Assembly (NCBI GenBank): GCA_013694645.1
Contig: JACDBZ010000005.1
Span: 1 to 7,334 of the forward strand
From: Chloroflexota bacterium
GTDB lineage: Bacteria > Chloroflexota > Limnocylindria > QHBO01
Length of the DNA stretch: 7,334 nucleotides
Direction: 5' to 3'
Position numbers and translations under genes: made by a program. The notes beneath the pieces were generated by a model. The model was given only the letters and a program-made list of their open reading frames with translations. It was not told the DNA's origin and did not search any database. Below, in pieces: positions 1-3,780 of the stretch. The stretch's first letter is position 1. Each line of letters starts with the position of its first letter.

Positions 1-28
1 GCGACCGCGCGCCGTAGGATAGCGACGC

Positions 29-520
29 ATGGATTTCTTCCGGCGCGGCGACAAGCGCCCGACCACGTTCGATCACGCGCGAATCCTGGTCCCCGTGCTC
101 GGGGACGATGCCGTCGATGGGCCGGCCCTGAAGGTTGCAACGCTGCTTCTCGGCGGCCGGGATGGTGTCGAGACGTCGCTGCTGCACGTCATCGAGGTGC
201 CCTTCGACCGGACGCTCGATGCGGAGGACGAGTCAGCGGTCGCCAGGGCAGAGGAGATCCTCGCTCGAGCCGAGGCGCTGATGACCGAACGCGGCGTGCC
301 GACGCGCTCGAGCACGGTCCAGGCCCGGGCAGCCGGGCCGGCCATCGTGGACGATGCGAATGAGCTCGGCGCGGACCTCATCGTGATGGGCCTGCGCTAC
401 AAGAAGCGATTCGGGGGACAATGGGACGCGGGACGCACCGTCCCGTATGTCATGCGCAACTCGACCGCGCCGGTCTGGTGCCTGCGTGCAGAGACGAAGG
501 AGCTGGCACACACGCCATGA
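29..520 (+). CDS. UspA-like universal stress protein
   Basis: A 163-residue protein of the universal stress protein (Usp) fold. The first beta strand (residues 18-23, ILVPVL) follows a short basic N-terminus. The second strand reads LLHVIEVP (51-58), an Ala/Glu-rich helix covers about 68-88, and the typical ADLIVMG strand is at 115-121, followed by STAPVW (145-150), the usual final strand of the family. The family's ATP-binding pattern G-2x-G-9x-G-S/T is degraded: G121 is present, but the second Gly position is Tyr124, and the last part is approximated by G135-R-T137. Nucleotide binding is therefore uncertain. The ATG at 29 has AGGA at 16-19, nine bases upstream, which supports this start. 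Its stop overlaps the next start (ATGA, 517-520), so it is probably co-translated with the TrkA-type genes. Usp proteins are often found with cation or amino-acid permeases, where they act as soluble regulatory partners. That role is inferred here. Confidence 0.85.
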   Translation: MDFFRRGDKRPTTFDHARILVPVLGDDAVDGPALKVATLLLGGRDGVETSLLHVIEVPFDRTLDAEDESAVARAEEILARAEALMTERGVPTRSSTVQARAAGPAIVDDANELGADLIVMGLRYKKRFGGQWDAGRTVPYVMRNSTAPVWCLRAETKELAHTP

Positions 521-1086
521 GGGTCATCATCGTCGGCTGCGGCCGGGTCGGAGCACGCGTCGCCGCGGAGCTCGACAGCCGTGGTGAGCACGTCACCGTG
601 ATCGACATCAGCCCGCGCGCCTTCGGCCGGCTACCGCCGACCTTCAAGGGCGAGACCGTTCGCGGCAACGGGACCGACGAGGACGTCGTGCGAACCGCCG
701 GCGGAGAGCAGGCCGACATCGTCATGGCGCTCACCGAGGGTGACAACCGCAACGCGCTGGCAGCTCAGCTCGCCAAGCACACGTTCAGCGTGCCGCGCGT
801 GATCGCCAAGATCAACGACCCGTTGCGCGGCGAGGCCTACCGTGCGGTGGGTGTCGAGGTGATCTGTCGAACGATCATCCTGGGGGATGTGCTGGTCGTC
901 GCGGCACAGGAGGGCGCGGAGGCGACGAACGGGTTCGTTGAACCCGCGACCGCCGAGCCGCGCCGCAGCGCTCCCGCCGCCGGCTCGCCGGCGAACGTGA
1001 AGGTACAGGCGGCCATGGACGCCGCCGAGGACGTCACCGCCGACGCCACCATCGTCCAACCCGGGGATGGACAGGGAGGCTTCTGA
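517..1086 (+). CDS. TrkA-type RCK_N protein without RCK_C (first of a pair)
   Basis: A 189-residue cytosolic potassium-uptake regulatory protein of the TrkA/RCK family. The Rossmann nucleotide-binding motif GCGRVG is at residues 7-12, and the acidic end of strand 2 (VTVID, D30) is the expected NAD ribose contact. ADIVMALTEGDNRN and VPRVIAKINDPLR are typical RCK_N segments, ending near residue 140. The remaining ~50 residues are rich in Ala, Pro and Glu, probably disordered, and do not look like an RCK_C domain. The reading frame is open from 421, but the ATG at 517 is chosen because the Rossmann fold starts there at once and ATG/TGA overlap by 4 bases with the Usp gene. AAGGAG lies at 497-502. 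Paired TrkA genes such as mycobacterial ceoB/ceoC are known. This copy is likely the ceoB-like partner that forms RCK assemblies with the next product, which is an inference. Confidence 0.85.
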   Translation: MRVIIVGCGRVGARVAAELDSRGEHVTVIDISPRAFGRLPPTFKGETVRGNGTDEDVVRTAGGEQADIVMALTEGDNRNALAAQLAKHTFSVPRVIAKINDPLRGEAYRAVGVEVICRTIILGDVLVVAAQEGAEATNGFVEPATAEPRRSAPAAGSPANVKVQAAMDAAEDVTADATIVQPGDGQGGF

Positions 1087-1088
1087 GC

Positions 1089-1748
1089 ATGTATGTCGTG
1101 GTCGTCGGCGGTGGAAACGTCGGGTACTACCTGACCAAGGAGCTGCTCGCCGCGGGGCACGAGGTGGTGATGATCGAGGAGGACCACGTCCGCGCCCGCC
1201 AGATCGCCGACGAGCTCGGCAGCATCGTGGTTGCCAACGACGGCTGCGAGGGCCGCTACCAGGCGGAGGCCGGCATGGGGCGGGCCGACGTCATGGCCGC
1301 GGTGACCGGTGACGATGCTGTGAATCTCGCCGCCTGCCAGATCGCCAAGATGCGCTTCAACGTGCCGCGTTCCATCGCGCGCATCAATGACCCGAAGAAC
1401 GAGAAGCTGTTTCGGCAGTTGGCGATCGATGACACCGTCAGTCCGACACGCTCGATCCTCGGCGTCATCGAGCACGAGATCCCGATCCACGATCTCCTTC
1501 ACCTCGCGGACCTCGAGGGCGGCGAGGTGCAGATCGTGGAGGCGCACCTCGACGCCGACTCGCCCGTGATCGGCCGCGAGCTGCGCGAGCTGAACCTGCC
1601 GGAAGGCAGCACCATCGCGGTGCTCATCCGCGATGAGCGGGCACAGTCCCCGCGCTCGGACACCCGACTGCGCGCCGGAGACAAGCTGCTTGCCGTGACC
1701 TCGGCCGATCAGGAGGCCCAGCTGCGACAACTGCTCATCGGCGAGTGA
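1089..1748 (+). CDS. TrkA-type potassium uptake regulatory protein, RCK_N + RCK_C
   Basis: A 219-residue TrkA-family protein with both domains. RCK_N (about 1-130) has GGGNVG at residues 7-12, E30 at the end of strand 2, and the family segments VTGDDAVNLAACQIAK and VPRSIARINDPKN. RCK_C (about 143-217) contains the usual pattern of strands: VQIVEAHLDADSPVIGREL, GSTIAVLIRDE, and LRAGDKLLAVTS before a final helix. Such proteins bind NAD(H) or ATP and gate a TrkH/KtrB-like or other potassium transporter from the cytosolic face. The ATG at 1089 lies 2 bases after the previous stop. A strong Shine-Dalgarno (AGGGAGG, 1073-1079) sits nine bases upstream inside the end of the preceding gene. Its own stop overlaps the next start as GTGA. 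No transporter gene is in the window, so the channel it controls is unknown. Confidence 0.9.
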   Translation: MYVVVVGGGNVGYYLTKELLAAGHEVVMIEEDHVRARQIADELGSIVVANDGCEGRYQAEAGMGRADVMAAVTGDDAVNLAACQIAKMRFNVPRSIARINDPKNEKLFRQLAIDDTVSPTRSILGVIEHEIPIHDLLHLADLEGGEVQIVEAHLDADSPVIGRELRELNLPEGSTIAVLIRDERAQSPRSDTRLRAGDKLLAVTSADQEAQLRQLLIGE

Positions 1749-2488
1749 CCGCGCCCGATCCGGGGCGGGTGCTGCGACGGGCGCTCGTCGCATGGGGCCT
1801 CGGCCATCTCGTGACGGGGCATCGGCGTCTCGCCTACGGCCTTCTCCTCGCTGAGCTCCTCTCGGCACTCACCATCGCGTGGCTGTCGATCGGCCTGGCC
1901 AACACGAGCCTTTACCTGGTCCCCTTTCTCGCGGGAGTCGCGTTCATCGCCGCCTGGGCATGGCAGGCTGTCGACGCGTATCAATCCGCCAACGCGCTCC
2001 AGGCTGCCCGGCCGCCTACCCCGCAGCGCTCGCCCGCCGCTGCGATCGGCTGGCTCAGCCTTCCCCTCCTGCTGTGGGGCACCGGGTTCTGGCTCATCGG
2101 GGCCCATGCCGCAACGCCTGCGGCGGTCCTGGATCGCTTCGTGACCGACTGGAGCGCCGGCGAGCTCGGCCCCAGCTGGCCCACCGGGGTCCGTTCACAG
2201 GCGGCGCTGGCGGAGGATCGCCTCGGCAGCGGTCCCGACCGCTTTCGTGACATTCGGATCGAGATCGTTCGCGAGGATCGCCGAGGCGCGAGAGCGGTCG
2301 CCGACGCGATCCATTACGAGCGGCGCGCATCCAGCTTCCTGGGAATCTTCCCCGGGAGCGAGCTCATACCGGTCGCCGATGAGCAGATCCTCAGCTTCGA
2401 GCTCGAGGCACTCCCCGTCGAGCTGCCCGGCGGCGGAGACATCGGCGCCGTGCGCTGGGAGCTGGTCTCAGCCAACATATCACCGTAG
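1745..2488 (+). CDS. Unrecognised membrane protein with C-terminal soluble domain
   Basis: I do not recognise this 247-residue protein. The GTG start at 1745 overlaps the preceding stop (GTGA), and no good Shine-Dalgarno is visible, so translation probably depends on coupling. After a short basic N-terminus, the GLGHLVTGHRRLAYG stretch (residues 18-32) recalls the start of small TM2-like membrane modules. Hydrophobic helices are predicted by eye at about 29-50, 55-75 and 99-122, with a Pro-rich linker (89-97) between the second and third. Residues from about 124 to 247 form a soluble domain of mixed alpha/beta character, with RFRDIRIEIVRED (164-176) and an acidic segment near the end (ADEQILSFELEALP). 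Topology rules would place this domain outside if the N-terminus is inside. Its place at the end of the Usp-TrkA-TrkA operon suggests a link with ion homeostasis, but function is unknown. Confidence 0.75.
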   Translation: MTAPDPGRVLRRALVAWGLGHLVTGHRRLAYGLLLAELLSALTIAWLSIGLANTSLYLVPFLAGVAFIAAWAWQAVDAYQSANALQAARPPTPQRSPAAAIGWLSLPLLLWGTGFWLIGAHAATPAAVLDRFVTDWSAGELGPSWPTGVRSQAALAEDRLGSGPDRFRDIRIEIVREDRRGARAVADAIHYERRASSFLGIFPGSELIPVADEQILSFELEALPVELPGGGDIGAVRWELVSANISP

Positions 2489-2505
2489 GAGCCCTGCGGC
2501 TGGGA

Positions 2506-2526
2506 CCCGCCTTTCGCGCTGGCGGG
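2506..2526 (+). terminator. Possible stem-loop ending the Usp-TrkA operon
   Basis: CCCGCC (2506-2511) and GGCGGG (2521-2526) form a perfect 6-bp GC stem with a 9-base loop, 17 bases after the stop of the membrane-protein gene. No U-run follows, so it is not a classical intrinsic terminator. It adjoins the first palindrome of the repeat array and may belong to that instead. Confidence 0.35.
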
Positions 2527-2608
2527 CGCCGAAATTTCGGTCACGTGCTGACATGAGCGATGCGCCGAAGCAGCCTTCGTGCTCACGTGGCTGCGATATA
2601 TCGGCGAA
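2527..2608. repeat. Palindrome-bounded ~80-bp intergenic element, copy 1
   Basis: This 82-base block begins with CGCCGAAATTTCGG, whose last 12 bases (2529-2540) are a perfect palindrome, and ends with CGATATATCGGCGAA, which contains the perfect palindrome CGATATATCG (2594-2603). Read on opposite strands, the two ends are imperfect inverted repeats: CGCCGA-AAT-TTCG against CGCCGA-TAT-ATCG, 11 of 13 identical. The interior holds two CACGTG sites (2542-2547, 2584-2589) and the box GTGCTCACGT (2579-2588), which recurs in copy 2. No coding signal is convincing. It may be a REP- or MITE-like intergenic repeat or a cluster of protein-binding sites. Confidence 0.7.
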
Positions 2609-2640
2609 TTCCGACACGAGGGGGCCGCCAAGCCGGGAAA

Positions 2641-2722
2641 CGCCGAAATTTCGGACGGCGGTCCGCACGAATGGTGCGGGCTCGCGGTGCTCACGTCGCT
2701 GATCGCCAGAGATATCGGCGAA
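2641..2722. repeat. Palindrome-bounded ~80-bp intergenic element, copy 2
   Basis: This block has the same length as copy 1 and starts exactly 114 bases downstream. It opens with the identical 14-mer CGCCGAAATTTCGG (palindrome 2643-2654) and closes with GATATCGGCGAA (2711-2722), again an imperfect inverted match of the left end. Between them lie the hairpin CCGCAC-GAATG-GTGCGG (2663-2679) and a second GTGCTCACGT (2687-2696), continuing as CGCT where copy 1 has GGCT. The rest of the interior has diverged, so this is either an old duplication or a conserved arrangement of short sites with free spacer sequence. Confidence 0.7.
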
Positions 2723-2786
2723 ACCCCGCGCAAGGCCAAGAGATGTGGAGCCGCGAGCGTCCCGCAACGCATCTCATGTCACGACC
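2723..2786. other. Spacer between repeat array and hsp20 promoter
   Basis: No gene or strong motif is seen here. GAGATG (2740-2745) and CATCTC (2770-2775) could form a 6-bp stem with a 24-base loop just upstream of the promoter, but such a match is not rare by chance. Confidence 0.3.
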
Positions 2787-2807
2787 CTTGACAACAGTAT
2801 TGTCAGA
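2787..2807 (+). promoter_or_regulatory. HAIR-like HspR operator
   Basis: The sequence CTTGACA-N7-TGTCAGA has the 21-bp architecture of the HspR-associated inverted repeat (HAIR, CTTGAGT-N7-ACTCAAG, known from Streptomyces and relatives). The central arms TGACAA (2789-2794) and TTGTCA (2800-2805) are a perfect inverted repeat around CAGTA. The left arm keeps CTTGA, while the right arm keeps TCA but departs from CAAG at its end. It overlaps the -35 element and spacer of the hsp20 promoter, and an HspR-type gene lies in the operon it would control. Binding would therefore block RNA polymerase and give autoregulation, which is inferred. Confidence 0.65.
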
Positions 2808-2816
2808 GTATATGGT
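2788..2816 (+). promoter_or_regulatory. Housekeeping-type promoter of the hsp20-hspR-lon operon
   Basis: A perfect -35 hexamer TTGACA (2788-2793) is followed after 17 bases by TATGGT (2811-2816), a 4-of-6 match to TATAAT. TATATG at 2809-2814 is an alternative -10 but with only 15 bases of spacing. Transcription would start near 2823 and give a leader of about 60 bases. The stretch is more AT-rich than its surroundings. The HAIR-like repeat overlaps the -35 and spacer, a usual geometry for repression. Confidence 0.65.
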
Positions 2817-2825
2817 CCGATTTGC

Positions 2826-2877
2826 GCACACTCTGTGCCAACACAACCCCACTTCAAGCGACGCGAGAGGAGGCACA
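2826..2877 (+). promoter_or_regulatory. hsp20 leader with two competing stem options
   Basis: GCACA-CTC-TGTGC (2826-2838) can form a 5-bp hairpin. Alternatively TGTGCC (2834-2839) pairs perfectly with GGCACA (2872-2877), whose GG is the end of the Shine-Dalgarno. The two pairings share bases 2834-2838 and exclude each other. This could make ribosome access temperature-dependent, but the stems are short and the case is weak. Confidence 0.25.
2866..2873 (+). promoter_or_regulatory. Strong ribosome binding site that sets the hsp20 start
   Basis: AGAGGAGG is nine bases before the ATG at 2883. The reading frame is open further upstream, to an ATG at 2745 that lies before the promoter, so this site fixes the true start. 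Confidence 0.8.
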
Positions 2878-2882
2878 CAGCA

Positions 2883-3374
2883 ATGGCGAACATCACCAGG
2901 TTCGATCCGCTCGGTGAAGTGGTCTCGTTGCGCTCGGCGATGGACCGCCTCTTCGAGGACTCCGTTGTCAGTCCGCTGAATTGGCGAACCCTCAGCGGGG
3001 GAGATGTGATCACCCCGCCGGTTGACATGCACGAGACGCCGGACGAGATCGTCGTCACCGCCGCCCTGCCGGGCATGAAGGCCGAGGGTGTCGAGATCAC
3101 GATGACCGGCCCGAACCTCACCTTGCGGGGCGAGTTCAAGACGGACGACGAGATCGGTCGTGACCAGTACCTCTACCGGGAGCGCCGCTTCGGCTCGTTC
3201 AGCCGCAGCATCCAGCTCCCCGTCCGTGTCCAGGGCGACCAGGCCGACGCCTCCTTCACCGATGGCGTCCTGAGCCTGCGCATCCCGAAGGCGGAGGAGG
3301 TCAAGCCGCGTCAGATCCGAATCAACGCCGGCAGCGGCGAAGGTTCGCACAACGGAACCGGGGCGAGCAGCTGA
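2883..3374 (+). CDS. hsp20: Small heat-shock protein, Hsp20/alpha-crystallin family
   Basis: A 163-residue ATP-independent holdase that binds unfolding proteins as oligomers in the cytosol. The N-terminal arm (1-43) contains RFDPLGEVVSLRSAMDRLFE, typical of bacterial class A small heat-shock proteins. The alpha-crystallin domain runs from about 44 to 142: PPVDMHETPDEIVVTAALPG, then GVEITMTGPNLTLRGE, then YLYRERRFGSFSRSIQLP, and the family signature DGVLSLRIPK (127-136). The C-terminal I-x-I oligomerisation motif is IRI (145-147), followed by a Ser/Gly-rich flexible tail. The length is normal. The start is fixed by AGAGGAGG. It is the first gene of an operon with the HspR-type regulator one base downstream, and it has a HAIR-like operator in its promoter, so heat induction by derepression is expected. 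Confidence 0.95.
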   Translation: MANITRFDPLGEVVSLRSAMDRLFEDSVVSPLNWRTLSGGDVITPPVDMHETPDEIVVTAALPGMKAEGVEITMTGPNLTLRGEFKTDDEIGRDQYLYRERRFGSFSRSIQLPVRVQGDQADASFTDGVLSLRIPKAEEVKPRQIRINAGSGEGSHNGTGASS

Positions 3375-3375
3375 C

Positions 3376-3780
3376 ATGGAGGGTTCGCGACGCGGGACGT
3401 CGACACCAACGGCCGTTCCGCGCCGCGACGCCCTGACCCGCCCTCGGTACATCATCAGCATCGCCGCCGAGCTGGCGAGCTGCCATCCGCGCACGCTGCG
3501 CATCTACGAAGAGGAGGGACTCCTCTGCCCGCAGCGTCGCAACAATCTCCGTCTCTACAGTGAGGCGGACATCCAGCGCGTTCGTATCATTCGTTTCCTG
3601 ACACGTCGAGAGCGAGTCAACCTCGCCGGCGTGCGGGTCATCCTTCAGCTCGAGGCACTCGGCAAGATCCGGGTCTACGATCTGTTCGATGAGGACGACG
3701 TGGATCGATTCGCCGAGAACCACGACGAGCCGAAGCTCGCCGAACCGTCGGCTGAAGGAGCAGACCCCAGTGGCAACTGA
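3376..3780 (+). CDS. hspR: MerR-family heat-shock repressor, HspR type
   Basis: A 134-residue DNA-binding protein. Residues 24-52 carry the HspR form of the MerR helix-turn-helix: YIISIAAELASCHPRTLRIYE, then EEGLLCP. YSEADIQRVRIIRFL (61-75) and VNLAGVRVILQLE (81-93) complete the winged domain; the NLAGVRxILxLE segment is characteristic of HspR. The arm between residues 53 and 60 (QRRNNLRL) lacks the TxGGTRR form common in actinobacterial HspR. A short tail of about 40 mostly acidic residues follows, with no effector-binding domain, as in HspR generally. The N-terminal 23 residues are extra and basic. It begins one base after the hsp20 stop without a clear Shine-Dalgarno, so it is likely translated by coupling. 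HspR in actinobacteria represses dnaK, clpB and lon, using DnaK as co-repressor. Here it probably controls its own operon. Confidence 0.85.
   Translation: MEGSRRGTSTPTAVPRRDALTRPRYIISIAAELASCHPRTLRIYEEEGLLCPQRRNNLRLYSEADIQRVRIIRFLTRRERVNLAGVRVILQLEALGKIRVYDLFDEDDVDRFAENHDEPKLAEPSAEGADPSGN
3754..3760 (+). promoter_or_regulatory. Ribosome binding site that sets the GTG start of lon
   Basis: GAAGGAG lies nine bases before GTG at 3770, inside the end of hspR. The lon frame is open back to an ATG at 3689, but that start would add 27 basic, low-complexity residues read out of frame from hspR and has no such site. Confidence 0.75.

Noticed and set aside
421..516. Longer N-terminus for the first TrkA protein
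   Set aside because: These codons lie within the Usp gene in another frame and add 32 residues before a Rossmann fold that normally begins at the first residue. ATG 517 has the coupled ATGA overlap.
2527..2722. CRISPR array
   Set aside because: The repeated cores are only 10-14 bases, differ between copies and alternate in orientation. Spacing alternates between about 50 and 64 bases, and no cas genes are near.
2579..2791. Short open frame that could be a small gene
   Set aside because: It runs through both palindromic elements, has no Shine-Dalgarno before its ATG, and its protein shows no family pattern. The other small frames in this gap are no better.
2787..2807. CIRCE element (HrcA operator) at the hsp20 promoter
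   Set aside because: CIRCE arms TTAGCACTC/GAGTGCTAA are absent. The 7-base arms with a 7-base gap and the HspR-type neighbour fit a HAIR-type site better.
3689..3769. ATG start of lon upstream of the GTG
   Set aside because: It would overlap hspR by about 90 bases and add low-complexity residues. GTG 3770 has a well-placed GAAGGAG.
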